DNA from: Erigeron canadensis
Taxonomy: Eukaryota; Streptophyta; Magnoliopsida; Asterales; Asteraceae
Length of the DNA stretch: 64,000 nucleotides
Assembly (NCBI RefSeq): GCF_010389155.1
Contig: NC_057763.1
Coordinates: forward strand, 45,738,645 to 45,802,644
Direction of reading: 5' to 3'
Shown here: positions 10,864-23,025 of the stretch, piece by piece
Layout: each line of letters starts with the position of its first letter
Position numbering within the stretch: position 1 is the first letter of the stretch
The notes under the pieces: model-generated
What the model saw: only the letters and a program-made list of their open reading frames with translations
The model's database searches: none
What the model was told of the DNA's origin: nothing
Made by a program: the position numbers and the translations under genes

Positions 10864-10968
10864 CGTCAACGGAATGACGTGGTGATGAACGTCACATGTG
10901 GGAGCGTTTGGGACCGTGTGATGGCGATGTGAAAGGAATTTCCATGTATTAATGTCTAATCCGTGACG
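10864..10968 (-). promoter_or_regulatory. TGACG (as-1-like) cluster upstream of the glutaredoxin
   Basis: TGACG cores occur at 10864-10868 (minus), 10875-10879 (plus), 10890-10894 (minus) and 10964-10968 (plus), about 150-250 bases before the start codon. TGA bZIP factors bind TGACG, and GRX480-type promoters are known to respond through as-1-like elements. The spacing is not the canonical as-1 layout, so function is inferred. Confidence 0.6.
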
Positions 10969-11640
10969 GTTTCTTATGATCTAATTGCCTCTTTTTTCTT
11001 TACACGTATGTCTCTCTGTGATTATAAATACTGGTGTTTGTTAGTTCAACGTAATATAAATAATTAGTATATTCCAATGCTTACATAAGCATGACATATG
11101 ATAGTCTTGTTCTTACTTCACATATCTTAACCACCCCGATCGAACTAGTAAAATATTACTAATTAACTCCTTTCAAATACGTTATCAAAACTTTTGGGCT
11201 TTTTTTTTTTTAATCAAATACTTTATCAAATACGTTAATTAACTCCTTTTTTTATTGTTCAAAAAAAAAAAAAAAACTTTTGGGCTTTTTCATATGGACC
11301 TTTTTGGATTTGTATTTTCGCCAATATATATATAGTTTTTGTGAGACCCATTCAATTCCATATATACGTTCTAGAAAGAAACCCGGCCAGTGATGTGAAT
11401 TACATAAGTCCAGTTTTTCTATTTAATATGTCCGAGTTTGACTAGTACTTGAGCTGGATGATCAGGATATTTTTCAGAAGTTTTGAACTTGAGTATTACG
11501 AGTATATTATTGTTTTTGGAGCTCTGAGTTTGATATATGTTTCGCTAGTATTAATACTTGTTCGATTTACTGATTAATCTTACGTAATAGATGGATGTTG
11601 CTAAGACTCGATTAGTCATCATATATATGAACCTTATAAC

Positions 11641-11838
11641 TAGAGGCGGTATCAGGAAAAAATTTCAAAGGGGGCAAACTTAGAAAACTTATGAAAAATA
11701 AATCTAAAAGGGGGCAAAATGTTAAAAACCTATAGAAAATTTTTAAAATTTTATGAAAATTTAAAAGTACATGACAAAATTTAAATTTGGAAGGGGGCAT
11801 TGGACCCCTTCCCTTCCCCCTCTTTAGTACCGCCCCTG
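11641..11838. mobile_element. hAT-type MITE, 198 bp, with 8-bp TSD
   Basis: Terminal inverted repeats TAGAGGCGGTAT and CAGGGGCGGTAC (right end read inverted) enclose a non-coding body with repeated AGGGGGCA phrases. The element is bracketed by a perfect 8-bp direct repeat, CTTATAAC, at 11633-11640 and 11839-11846. CAGGGGCGG termini with an 8-bp duplication are typical of hAT elements. The reading frame on the minus strand here is a by-product of the element. Confidence 0.88.
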
Positions 11839-11849
11839 CTTATAACTAC

Positions 11850-12690
11850 TGATCAGTAGCTAGCACACATGATTCTTGCTCGCTTTTTTTTTTTAATTAA
11901 TATAGTTAAAAAAATCCGGCCATTCTAAAGAAACCATGCACAATGTGCAAAAACTCAAATGAAGATGCATATATGGCTATAGGTTTAACCACCAAGAGGG
12001 CGTATTGGTATCATTTTTAAAGAAACCATTTGAAAGAAAGCCCACACTTTCCACAGCCTTGTAGAACAAATTAAGTGTGGGCAAATTGTGTGTTTTTTCC
12101 ATAAGAAATTGAGAAAATTAAGATTAATTATGGTTAATTTGTTTCTCTCGGCAAGCAATTCAAGGCCCGATCGTGGTAAGTTATTTGCAACGCGTACTCT
12201 CTCTAGCTAGCTAGTCTCTACTTCTTCAAAGTCATACCTTTTTTTCAATTTGGAACGACACACATGCCAAGAAGCAGGAGTCTAGCTTCTTGTTGTGGTC
12301 TTCCTAACCACCCAAATACAAACTACTCGTATATATTATCCCCTAGCTTCAATTGTAATTAGAACCAGATTGATGTTAATTATGGTTATTTCTCTTGTTT
12401 GAAACCAAGCGAGTGATTTGGGCAACACAATCGTGCCAAAAACTTAACACTTACGAGTACTTAAATCGAATGTCATTAAATAAGAACAAGCAATAACTAC
12501 ATCATGACCATTTACTACGATCCAATGCAATACTCCATTATTGACCAAACATCCAAGTCAACTGACAGTAGAAAACAGAGCAGAAAATTAAGGGGTGTTT
12601 AATTGGGGGTCAATCTGAGACCAAGTACCAGTTCTAGTGTACGTAAACAAATGAATAAACAATAATACAAGCATTTCGTGTCTTTTTACT
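11850..12690. other. Intergenic DNA, no gene seen
   Basis: AT-rich sequence between the hAT MITE and the Harbinger derivative. GGGGTGTTTAATTGGGGG at about 12594 resembles the terminus of the element at 23026-23722 and may be a fragment. Nothing else is supported. Confidence 0.35.
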
Positions 12691-12692
12691 TA

Positions 12693-13769
12693 GGGGGTTG
12701 TCAACGGATGGATGGTGAATGGATTATGGGCGTGACACCACGTACCACTCAACACCGCCGCCAACACACGACCACGCATCGTGGTATGAAACTGCGTGGT
12801 GTGACCACGCACTTGACCACTCAAATGATGCATGAATTTGTGTGTTCCAACGGTTGGATTTTGAATGTTTTAGTCGTTTTTTTTTTCTTTATCTTTTACC
12901 TTTTCACCTTTCCTATATATACTACATACTACATATTTACACACACAACTCTCAAATTTTAAATACTTTCTCCTAAATACAAATCTCATTTTACCACAAT
13001 CTACCTCTTTCATGGCTAACAGTCCAATGAATCTTCGTGATGTTAAAATGGCGATTCAAATCCACCTGAATTATGGCTCCAGCCACCGCACTGGAGTAAA
13101 CAACGTCATTCAGAGCGTGTCTAAAACAAGGCGGCTTACCAAGCCCAGATCGACCGATTGGCGGCTCCCAATAGGGTTCTTAACCGCAACGAAAGTCAGT
13201 ATCTCGTGTATCTTTGTGAGAAGATGGATTTGCTTAATCAAGTTATTTTTCAGCTTACCACCGTCTCTACGACTTTGACCACCACGCTTGACCACGGGGT
13301 GTTCTGGCAAGGCAGTGTCGGTGATGGTGAGGATGTACCTTACTACTCTAACCCGGGGGTGGAGTACGTATCTCCTCTACCTAGCGACGTTGTCGGGTCA
13401 CCTGAAACATACCGCTACATTCACCGTAACGACGGCGATAGTACTGTGGACTCGAACTATTCGGAGTGTTAGTATTTATGTATATAAAAATTATTATGTT
13501 AGTTATGTTTTTATTTATTATGTAATGTTTTCGTAATGTTTTTTAAGTATTATGTATGTTTTAATTTTATTTATTATGTAATGTTTTTAATTTAATGAAA
13601 ATTTAATGTTTAAATAAAATGAAAATTGTAAAATGAGTGGTGAAGTGAGTGGTCGGATGCCAACAAAATTTGAATGAGTGGTGAGTGAGTAGTGAAGTTG
13701 AGGTGGCATGTTGTAATTAGTTAAAAGTGAGTGGTGAAAAAAAAAATGAGAGGTAGGTTGAAAACCCTC
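12693..13769. mobile_element. Non-autonomous PIF/Harbinger-type element, 1077 bp
   Basis: Inverted ends GGGGGTTGTCAAC (left) and GAGGGTTTTCAAC (right, read inverted) are flanked by TTA on both sides (12690-12692 and 13770-13772). This is the 3-bp TWA duplication of PIF/Harbinger elements. The left part is rich in GTGGT and CCACGC phrases; the right part has GAGTGGT repeats. The middle holds a degenerate coding remnant, but no DDE transposase is present. Confidence 0.8.
13128..13472 (+). pseudogene. Degenerate ORF inside the Harbinger-type element
   Basis: A frame opens after a TAA at 13122-13124 and runs to a stop at 13472. It encodes about 114 residues beginning KAAYQAQIDRLAAPN and ending in an Asp/Ser/Tyr-rich tail. 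An ATG-led frame, 13012-13278, overlaps it in another register, which suggests a frameshifted ancestor. Codon-like composition here is clearly higher in GC than the flanks. I do not recognise a family. Its place in the element suggests the accessory ORF of a Harbinger transposon. Confidence 0.5.
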
Positions 13770-14367
13770 TTAGACTACTAGCTTGTTATTCAGTTTCATG
13801 TCTTCAGATCACAAATAATAAATAAATACAAACATAACGAAAGAGTAAATAAAATACATATTTATATCCATATACATATATCAATCATCAATAAACAATA
13901 TATATCAATAAACAATAGAAGCATTACATATTTGTTTACATTTCATTAGTATAATGTGCGCATTAAATCAAATATTCAACTAACTATATTCACCTTATAA
14001 GTACGTATGTTTTGCTACCAACAAGTTAATCTAAATTTACAAATTTCAAAATCCAAATCATATAAGCGTTAAGCGTACCCTATAATTAACAACAAGTGTC
14101 ATGGCTCTTGAAATAGAACCATATATCATTTTATCTTTGATCGCGTAATTAACTCAAAACGATTATGATATAACGACGACTCATCATGGTGCGTACGTAC
14201 ATACAGCTTAATTATACATTATTAATTCCCAACTTGAAATTACTTGAACCCCGGATAATAAGCGGGCCCTTATGAGACTCTGAAATCTTCGCTTGAAATA
14301 CCTACTACAATATATAGATCGAATATGTCAACATGCATGCATCTTATTATTGCTTAAATTTCGTTCA

Positions 14368-16595
14368 TCATTCTTTGCTTGATTCGGTTGGTAGATGAAT
14401 AAATGATTGCGGATGATCATCTTGTAGAACAAAACTCGGTATAACATGATGAGAGGGGACTTCCCTATTGATCTGCCTACGATCAATGTCATATGATATA
14501 AAAGGACAATCAACACTATTGTATTGCACAAAGCTCTTGTTCCTATTTTTAGAATTCCTCTCCGATTTCTCATCAAGTGACAACGGATCTTTAAGGCTTG
14601 ACGCACAATTTCTAGGTTGCGTTTGGTAGAATACTTTCGAGAGAACTATCTCTCCATCTTTCTCTTCTTCATTGTTGCCAAGGTGATATTGGTGCATTAC
14701 CCAGTTAGTTTTCTCGGGTTTCTTTTGCCTGCCGTAGTTAGTGTAAAGCACGAGTATCTTCTTGTACCCTTCCACTGATCCTGACAACAAGACTGGCCTA
14801 GTCTTGCCAGTTTTATGCCATCTTGTTTCACCCCTTTCGGCATCCATGTGCACCTTTCTTCGTTTTCGTGTGCCTGTGGTGTAAGCCTTTGAAGGACGGT
14901 GAAAAAAATGGCGAATTTGGCCATCATTGCTAACTCCTGCATACATCATCGTTAACATATTAATTTGTTCATTGATGTGGTCTTGAAATGATCATTAGAG
15001 AATCAGTAAATTAATAAATCAACTTAAGATGAAGCAACTCCTAAATGTACGCTGAAGTCCAAAATTAAATCAGATAATAATATATAGATGAAAGTTCATA
15101 AAGCTAGCTACCATAAATTTTGATACATGTACCTTAGTGCTGTAATACTCTCTTTGTTCTATTTTAAATATACTAGTTTCGCCTTTTAAGTATTTTTTTT
15201 TTAACTTTGACCGTAAATATCTTTTTTTGTTATAAAAAAACTGATATAAAATATATGAATGTATAGGGTTTTAAATATATTTTCAAGTGATATAATTTTC
15301 ATAAAGTATTATACAACACACGCGGTCAGATTGTTGAAAGTCTTATATTGTCGTAATTGAATAAACAATAGTTATTACGTTCATCAACTCTCATGATATA
15401 TGGTTATACATGGTGGTTTTCTAATGAGAACCCCCTTAAAATGAGAATACGGTGAGAACACTTAAAAATATCATTTTGATGCATTAAAATTCTGTAAAAT
15501 TAACATAGTGTATAACTAATTATCTTTTTTTAAGTGTTTAACAACACATTAATCCATCAAAATCGGAAAAAGTATGTTTTGTGCATCCATTTTGCTGAAT
15601 ATACATCCAAGATGGATACACAAAACAAAAAACATGATTTTTTCGATTTTAACAGATCAATGTGTTGTTAAACACTTAAATAAAGATAATTAGTTATATA
15701 TGCATTATGTTAGTTCTATGGACTTTTAATGCATCAAAATGATGTTTATAGTGTTTTCACCGTATTCACATTATAAGAGTGTTCTCATTTGATTGGCCTC
15801 TGGTTTATACATATATTGTAACTACTACTACTACTACATGTATTATCAAATACTTATTGTTATGTAAGTGTTTAGATGTATTGATTAGTTATAAGATAAG
15901 TGAATGGTAAGTATCACCATAACATATATAGCACCCTGTTATACTTATTTGGCTCTTATACACCTTTGAATCAAAAGTATATATATTCCATCGATTCTCA
16001 TATCTATAGATATTTTTGACCAATTTGTACCATTACGTATCTGAATTCTTTTATTTTTATTTATCTTTAGTTTTCATGTATTTGATTTGTTATATATTTC
16101 TTGAGAAGGAGAGATCATTAATTTTTTAAACTAGTTAAAAGATTCGGTGTTTTATGACGAAGGATATGTAGAAAACTACTATATATACCTGGTAATTTTT
16201 CAGGATGAGTATAACAAATTCCAGTTTCACCTTCAATAGTAGGAATGAATTCATCAATAAGGGGATGAAGTTCATTTGTATCACATCCAACCTTTGCCTT
16301 CAAATGCTCAATTATTTCTTGATCGGTTGGGTCAAACTTCACTCCGGCTGGTAAACCCGGCAAATCATGAATCAATTCCTACATCCAAAAACCATGCCAT
16401 CATATATATATATATAAAAAGAACCAACCTAGCTAGATACATATACAAATAGTATGCGGTATACTATACCTTGGCTTGAAGTTGTATGGCATGTCCACAA
16501 GAAGGACATGAGCTTGTGATAATATTCTTGAGGTTTCTTGAAGAAGTTGAGAGGTTTTGGAGGGTATTATTTTCATCATCATTACACCATGTCAT
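14368..16595 (-). CDS. SND2: NAC transcription factor, SND2/ANAC073 group, 3 exons
   Basis: Exons on the minus strand are 16595-16470, 16378-16189 and 14936-14368, with introns of 91 and 1252 bases. Together they make 294 residues. Exon 1 starts MTWCND and has the CPSCGH motif (residues 30-35) typical of SND2/SND3-group NACs. Exons 2 and 3 give the NAC domain from about residue 47: [34 protein letters not shown], and the DNA-binding [13 protein letters not shown] and NWVMHQYHL stretches. In Arabidopsis SND2 acts in the secondary cell-wall network under SND1/NST factors. The C-terminal 100 residues are divergent, which is normal for NAC activation regions. Intron 2 is swollen by a foldback element and a worn Stowaway-like element. 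SND2 is the best-fitting name, but related ANAC010 and ANAC075 cannot be excluded. Confidence 0.9.
15148..15345. mobile_element. Worn Stowaway-like MITE in SND2 intron 2
   Basis: The left arm reads TACTCTCTTTGTTCTATTTTA and then AACTTTGACCGTAAATAT, matching the Stowaway-like element at 43843-44093. The right arm is degraded, so the end is approximate. Confidence 0.5.
15412..15800. mobile_element. Foldback MITE in SND2 intron 2 (same family as 60841-61223)
   Basis: About 390 bp that fold back on themselves. AATGAGAAC, ATTTTGATGCATTAAAA and TAACAACACATT-type blocks appear in the left arm and inverted in the right arm. The flanks TGGTTATACAT (15401-15411) and TGGTTTATACAT (15801-15812) look like a target duplication with a 1-bp indel. 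A second copy at 60841-61223 has a clean duplication. Confidence 0.8.
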
Positions 16596-16599
16596 TTTT

Positions 16600-16970
16600 G
16601 CTGTTTTTTGGCTGATTTCATGCTCATTCCAAATTGGGTATAGTTAGTTTGTGTATCCTCAAAGCAATGAAAATAGAGTAATAAAAGATTATAATATATT
16701 CCTACTAAAGAAAGATAACCAAATAGTTGGAGTACATAAGAATTAAAGATCCAGATAAAGTAAATTCTATGTCTTTTAAAGAACAAGATTTGTGAACCAA
16801 CTCTAGCTAGCTATAGCTAGCTTCTTGTGGGTGTACGTTTATTGTTGTGGTTCTTCTTCGATCTTCTTCTTCTTCTACAATTAACTTCTTCTATAAAATT
16901 GTTGAATTGGCCAAAAAGGCGACAATAGAACCTGATATCTGTTCCTTGATGTAGGTAAGGAATAGAATCA
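16600..16970 (-). other. SND2 5' leader and proximal promoter
   Basis: Just upstream of the SND2 start on the minus strand. It contains GAAGAA-type runs at 16855-16880, a tract typical of plant leaders. No TATA box or transcription start could be fixed. Confidence 0.35.
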
Positions 16971-19890
16971 CACTCTTTAATATATAGCTTTTTCTATGAC
17001 AAAACCCTCATTAATTATTTGCATCAAGGGAAACACCTCAATGACTCTTAAAATAGATACTGTATATAGTGAGAAAAAGATGTATATAGAGAGAGAGACT
17101 TTATGGGTCTTCTTTTGTTGATTATTTATTTGGTAAGGAAGAATGAGATGTGGTATTTTTTAGACATAAAGAATTAGGATAGCTTGGACGCCAAGTTGAG
17201 TTATATGTGTTTAGGTGGATACACATACACACACAAGTACCAATCTAGATGTTGTGGAGGGTTTCTTTCCTTTTATCCTTTTCTTTTTTTTTGTTCTTAG
17301 AAGGGGTCTTTGCAACTACTAATGTGTTAGATTACCAAAGCGCCCCTCGACCATTGCTTAACCCGATGGTAACTTTCTAACTTAACACTGGTTATTGCTG
17401 AACGAAAGATCGTTTTCTGGATTAGCTAGGTATCCAAATCCATTAACATCAATCACTACTATACGACCGTAGTTGAGTTGAAGTTGTAAAAGAAAACTAC
17501 ACATCAAGAACAACTTATAAAACTAAAAGAAATCCTAATGAATCGTTTTCCATGTTAGGTAATCCCATTCGTTTGAATCAAAGTGAGACCGTTAAAGTAG
17601 GGAAAAAACGTATTAATCAAAATACCAGGGAAATGAAAATTTGTACTACACTCATGAAATTCAAGAAATTAACTAAAAAACCCTAATGTGGAAAATGGAA
17701 GATTGATATATAGAGTGGATATGAAGCAACATTGGAGAGCAAGCTGCAGTGTCAACCTAGAGTATGGTCAAAGCTATCACATATATATATATATATATAT
17801 ATCCATCCATGTCTTCTTTAATTGATTTAACTATGTGTAATAATTATTTGTATATATATGTATATATAGTAGTTGTATACAGTAATATTTATAATTTGTG
17901 AATAGCAAAAAATGTACACCAACTTTGTAACTTCCTTATGTCTATCTATAACTTCAAGTATACTTTTTATATATGTCAAGCAAACTATATATGTAGAGAT
18001 GAGAACGTGTAAATAAGGATATAATCGACAAATGGGTCGTAAGAAATTGACAAGGCATGACTATTAGATTAATTGTAAAAATCATATGTACGTATTTACG
18101 TAGGAAATTACATATGATTACTTGATTCCTTCCTGTATATATATGTCCAAAACATTTTCACATGATGAATGTTATTTTAAACCAATGAATGTAGACAGCA
18201 TTGAATACATAAATGTTGCATTGAATGATATATACGATCAACTTGTTCGAAAAACGATATTAGTTGTATAAATTAAAGAATACAGATCGAGTATATATAT
18301 AAATTAAAATCCTGAGAGCTGTATATGAGAACTGAGAGGAGACTCCCATCTGAATTCTTAAGTAAATTTGATGGGTTAGTTGTGTATATTTTTAATTTTT
18401 TTATGTAAATTTAATTATGTAAAAAGATAATTAGGTGGGAACCCTCTGATCCCATGTATTGTACCATTTGGTACTTATTAATTCTCAGTCAGGATAATGT
18501 CTAGGTAAATTTTAACCACTTATTAATCTCCTGATTATCAACTTTAATCATTTAAATCAACAAAACTACAGACATAATTCTTCTACTACCAGAGATATAC
18601 TTTATGAAGACATATACTACATCATTGTCATGAATTTTAAGAAGTGGAGTAATAACATTTTTGTTATATATAGTCTAAAAAGATCTAAGGCCTACTAAAT
18701 AAAGTTGAATTCAATTTGAAATTTGATCATGTAACTCGAATTTGAATTAATTAAACACAAACTCTTTTGAGTTGAGTTTTGTCGAGATTGACGTCAAATA
18801 GGAGCTTAAAAGTTCAGCTCAAAATAAATTAACATCATGTCCAATGCAACCTTATAATTATGGGCTCGTTTCAAGCTCAAATCAAACTTTTCAAACTGTT
18901 GAAACAAAGTCTAACTCAGCCCCATATATTTGAGCCAAGTTTACACTTTAATTTGCCGAGTTGATCAAGCTCTCGGCCTAATTAATTAACTAATTGTCTA
19001 ATTTGCATTTATTTTACTTTTTGAAAGAGTTATATTTCATACGAGTATATCTTTAGACACACAATAATTTACCCTTGGAAAAGTAGCTACATGTTTAGTT
19101 ACTTTTGTGAAAAGATAATAATGGTTAATTTAACTAATGTTAAAGACTTACTGATTATGGAATGGTCAAAATGCGAGTCAAGTCCTTGATCCTATTCTGG
19201 TAGAAAGTAAGAAATTAAAGTTTCTATTCACCAACCAAAATTATTGCTATTCCATTTTTCATTGGTTATAGACATGATAAAGTATAGTCACCTAAAACAT
19301 TTTGTTTAAGTTCACTTATTGCGAGTACTAAAAGTAAACAGGTAACTAAATATTTTATAGTCGATATCATATTTCTCCATTAAAAAAGCAAAGAGATATT
19401 TTTGATATAGTAAAAATGGACCTTCAAGCGGACGACTTGCATTAAAGTAATTTACTCTGTTTGAATAGGAGATGTTTGAAAAGGTTGGATTTGCAAAGAA
19501 AAACATGTTTCAAAATGTCTTGTACTTTTGAATTCTATTAAAGGAAAGCTTGAACTATCTTTATCTTGATGATCGAAAGTTATATTTCGGACGATTTTTA
19601 ATCAAAGGTATGATTTCGGAGGGATATTTATCACTGACTAAATTGTTTTGGAAAATTCTAACACAAGACTTGAACTAAATCGACAGAAATACTTTGACCG
19701 TATGTTCCTTTGAACTTAACTTTTTCTTAAAGAACCAGCCTCATGCAAAATCTGGGTCATAAGGCTTCCAGAATTTGGGCCCAATCCTGCTCTTGTTGCT
19801 GGGTTCATACTTCATAGACAATGACACCCAAAAGGCCGAAACTAATGTGCGCGGAAAATATTCACAGTATGATTTTAGCATTTGTAACTT
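16970..19890. other. Long intergenic DNA, no gene seen
   Basis: AT-rich with TA microsatellites (for example 17779-17801). The block at 18690-18990 has repeated GAGCTC-like and CAAGCT phrases resembling an old element, but no ends are definable. I see no coding sequence. Confidence 0.4.
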
Positions 19891-19893
19891 GTT

Positions 19894-20223
19894 AGTTTTT
19901 TTTGTTTTTTTTTAATGGTGAATTTTGCTGAACACTTTGTGTCACGATTCGACAGTGGAAGGTTTAACATACGTTGTCTTAACCGGGACTAGTTAGAGAG
20001 CTCTCTCGAAGTAGAAATGTCTATTGTAAATACCCAATAGGGTGAAAACCCCCTACTAATCCCACGACGATTAATAGGGGTAAACCGTGTCCCCTTAAAC
20101 TTGAACCTGAGTATACTCAAGCTAAGCCCTCATAAAAGAATTTAATTCAATATCCTCCTTAAGACTTGAACTGAAGACCCCATGTAAAGGGAGATGGTTA
20201 TACAACCATTGAGCTAAAACTCA
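19894..20223 (-). mobile_element. tRNA-derived SINE, minus strand
   Basis: Read on the minus strand, the head has a box A-like TTAGCTCAATGGTTG near 20218 and a box B-like CAGTTCAAGTCTT at 20173-20161. The body continues to an A-rich tail, seen as a T run at 19896-19913. It shares body sequence with 44420-44645 and a 3' segment with 28806-28880. No target duplication is evident. Confidence 0.7.
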
Positions 20224-20639
20224 AATCTTTATGATTTCATAAAACCCAAAGGGATTTCACAATGTAATAATATATATAACGGTTGATGAAAGCCCATCTA
20301 GTAACAACCCATTAATCCATTTTAATCAGCCCAATAGTAGCAATCCATCAAGGTACTGCAAGTTGCAAATATTTTATCCCGAGTCAACCGAATATAGTAA
20401 CCAAAAAATTTCATCTCACGAACATCCCTTGTTAATCTTATGGTACAGTAGAGAAACATCACAATTAGGAAAAGACATTATACTCAGATCACAATTAATA
20501 GACTTTTGTTTTACAAAAGAGATCTTTTTGATCCAGTAGCATGCCAAAGAATATGTATAAATTAAAGTAAAATAATTGATTTCACAAATTCATGTTTTAA
20601 AGATAATTTTTTACTCCTGAGATTAAAAAACTAGCCTCC

Positions 20640-20890
20640 TGTTATTTCCCAAGTTTGAATATTAACTTCAATATATTTAAACCAAACATTAACAGATTGA
20701 TTGATATACGGTGAAGCGTGAAACTTAGAGATTTTGGGTTTAAATCCTAGTTTAAGCAAAATGTTTCCAGTAATAGAGACAAAGGTTTTTCCAGCATGGA
20801 TTTGCAGTGTAATTGAAATTGGGTATATATGGAGAGGCATGCTGCTAAGCCCAAATTTTCCGTTCAAAAAAATTTGAGTTTATAAGACCG
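20640..20890 (+). mobile_element. Possible degenerate SINE
   Basis: GGGTTTAAATCCTAG at about 20737 resembles an RNA polymerase III box B, with a weak box A upstream near 20710. An A-run follows at about 20866. The open frame on the opposite strand has no recognisable product. Confidence 0.3.
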
Positions 20891-21267
20891 TTGCCAACGA
20901 CTTATCAGTTTGGCTCGTCATTTTTGTCAGTTTAACGGCACAGGTTAATCGGATTGCTTTTCAGCTTGGATTCTGCGATTAAGCGACAAAGGGAAAGCAA
21001 GATGGTGGCACCTCGTCTGTAATAATTTTGTGTATATATGTGGAAATTAATGAATTAAAATAACAAAAGTAAAATTGATGAGGGAAGTGAATGGATGTCG
21101 TTGTGAGAATATGTCATTTGTATGTTAGTTAAAGTATTTATGTGATAATAATGAGATGACAAAGCTAAAATAATGGAAAAAATAAACGGGTATTGTTAAA
21201 ATTATTCTAATCCACTAGGGATGACCGAGGAATAAACAACGTCAGAGCCCAAGACCTGAATCAGGAG

Positions 21268-21462
21268 ATTCTTTAGATTAAACCACATGCTCCACCGCTT
21301 GTGCAGGCCCCCGTCAATTGCTTTGAGTTTTGGTCGTGCGACCGTACTCCCAAGCGGAGTGTTTCACGCGTTAGCTGGCCCTTGATCCGCGTAGACCAAA
21401 GGCGAACACTCATCGTTTACGACATGGACTATCCGGGTACTAATCTTGTTTGCTCCCGAAAC
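21268..21462 (-). pseudogene. Nuclear insert of mitochondrial small-subunit rRNA (rrn18 fragment)
   Basis: The plus strand reads the antisense of a conserved SSU rRNA core: CCACATGCTCCACCGCTTGT, then GGCCCCCGTCAATTGCTTTG, CACGCGTTAGCTGG, and CTCATCGTTTACG-CATGGAC. The wording around GTGCGACCGTACTCCCAAGC fits plant mitochondrial rrn18 better than plastid rrn16. Several substitutions and small deletions show it is a decayed insert. About 190 bases are recognisable. The open frame across it on the plus strand is an artefact. Confidence 0.88.
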
Positions 21463-21904
21463 CGAAGAATGGAAAACAAATACCTATTTGAATTGCGTGA
21501 GTTTTAAAATCAAACGATTAAGCAAACCATTACCTAATTTTAAAAAAATTACCACGTATATATGAATACAAGCAAATTACATTACATTACAATTTACAAT
21601 GATTAACAAAGAGTAACTATTACGAAGTATTAGTTAAATAGTTAAAGAGATTCTCAATCCACTAGCTACGACAAACCACCGTCAAATGCAACTTCAACTT
21701 CCAACATTTTTCCATTCAATTAGTGAACACTTGTTGTCGCTTCTTTGCAATGTATTGAATTATATATATCATACATATAAAGAAAGTTATATTATTCACA
21801 ATGCCGCGAATGATAATGCATGTATGTCTAATGCGAAAATGATAAAGTATTTTAAAGACAAATTTTTACATACTTGCCTAATTATATATATATATATATA
21901 TATA

Positions 21905-21940
21905 TACTAAGTTTTTTACCCGCACGATGTGCGGCTATTT
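21905..21940 (-). mobile_element. Helitron-like 3' terminus (worn)
   Basis: A small hairpin, CCGCAC-GAT-GTGCGG, sits 10-12 bases from a CTAAG on the plus strand. On the minus strand this is a hairpin followed by CTTAG-T, close to the Helitron hairpin plus CTRR-T rule. The other end is not found. Confidence 0.35.
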
Positions 21941-23020
21941 AAATATTTGCGTGATCATTTAAAAGATCGTTAATGAAATATAGAAAACTAATCTAGATGT
22001 AAAGATATGTTGATAATTGGTAGAAGTATTTTTTGCTAAATTATACATCCATGTTATTCATTGGCCCTTGCATTCATTGGAGTTTAGTAATAGTTGTAGT
22101 TTATGGTTGATAAATGTACTCGAATTACTTGAAATCTACATAATTTTAAAGTTATCTCTTACCATGATGTGTGCTATTTTGCATCCTTATAAACAATGAA
22201 CATCCTTAAATGTTAAGAAACAAAATCGTTAGTGATTTACATATATAACAAAAAAAATTAGGGAGATTGATATAAAACTCAAAAAAATATTAAATTAAAC
22301 CTATGTTACACAATACAAAGTACATACCTTCTAATTTAATAAACATAAGGAAGTGGATATTTCCTTAACCGATGATTCAAAGTTATTTGATCTGAAAATT
22401 GTTGGAGAACCATAGTTCAAGATATATATATATATATGTGTTCTCCCAAGACTAAATTAAACATTGTGTAGAAAAAAATTGAGAGGAAAATAAAACATAT
22501 ATCAATCTAAAATAACATAATAGATGAATTTTAATACCTATATAGTATTCAAAATAAGTATATTAGATTATTCTTTTTTTAATATTATATAGCATCTTTG
22601 AGGTAGTCTTATTTTCTAGAATATATACATGTTCATGCATTTTTTAGTTAATTATTAGTGGCATATATTTACTTTTGAAAATCACGTATTTATTATATTG
22701 AGAAACTTTTGCCAAACAAATTTAGAAATGGATTTAAATGTGTTATTTATTTGTTTATTTTCTTTATATATATGTATATGTATATGTATATATATAAATA
22801 AAAATATAAGAGAAATATTGTAAAAAAGTGTGGAGATGGCACATAGGATTTATCCTATGTGGCAATATTTAAAGATAGTTTTAGAATTGAGGAAGCTTTA
22901 AATCGCTAGGATTCTTACTGTTTTAATAATTATATGTATGTATATATATATATATATATTTCTAAATATAAATATTTGCACATGTTTATCTTCCATAATA
23001 CTTGAATACATGACTTCCCA
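21940..23020. other. AT-rich intergenic DNA, no gene seen
   Basis: Contains TATATG-type microsatellites near 22420 and 22770-22790 and no coding signal I would trust. Short open frames here have no recognisable product. Confidence 0.35.
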
Positions 23021-23025
23021 CACTT

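Noticed and set aside
11612..11800. 62-codon minus-strand frame
   Set aside because: It lies across the left end of the hAT MITE and its target duplication; composition is that of the element.
21301..21507. 68-codon plus-strand frame
   Set aside because: It is antisense of a mitochondrial rrn18 fragment.
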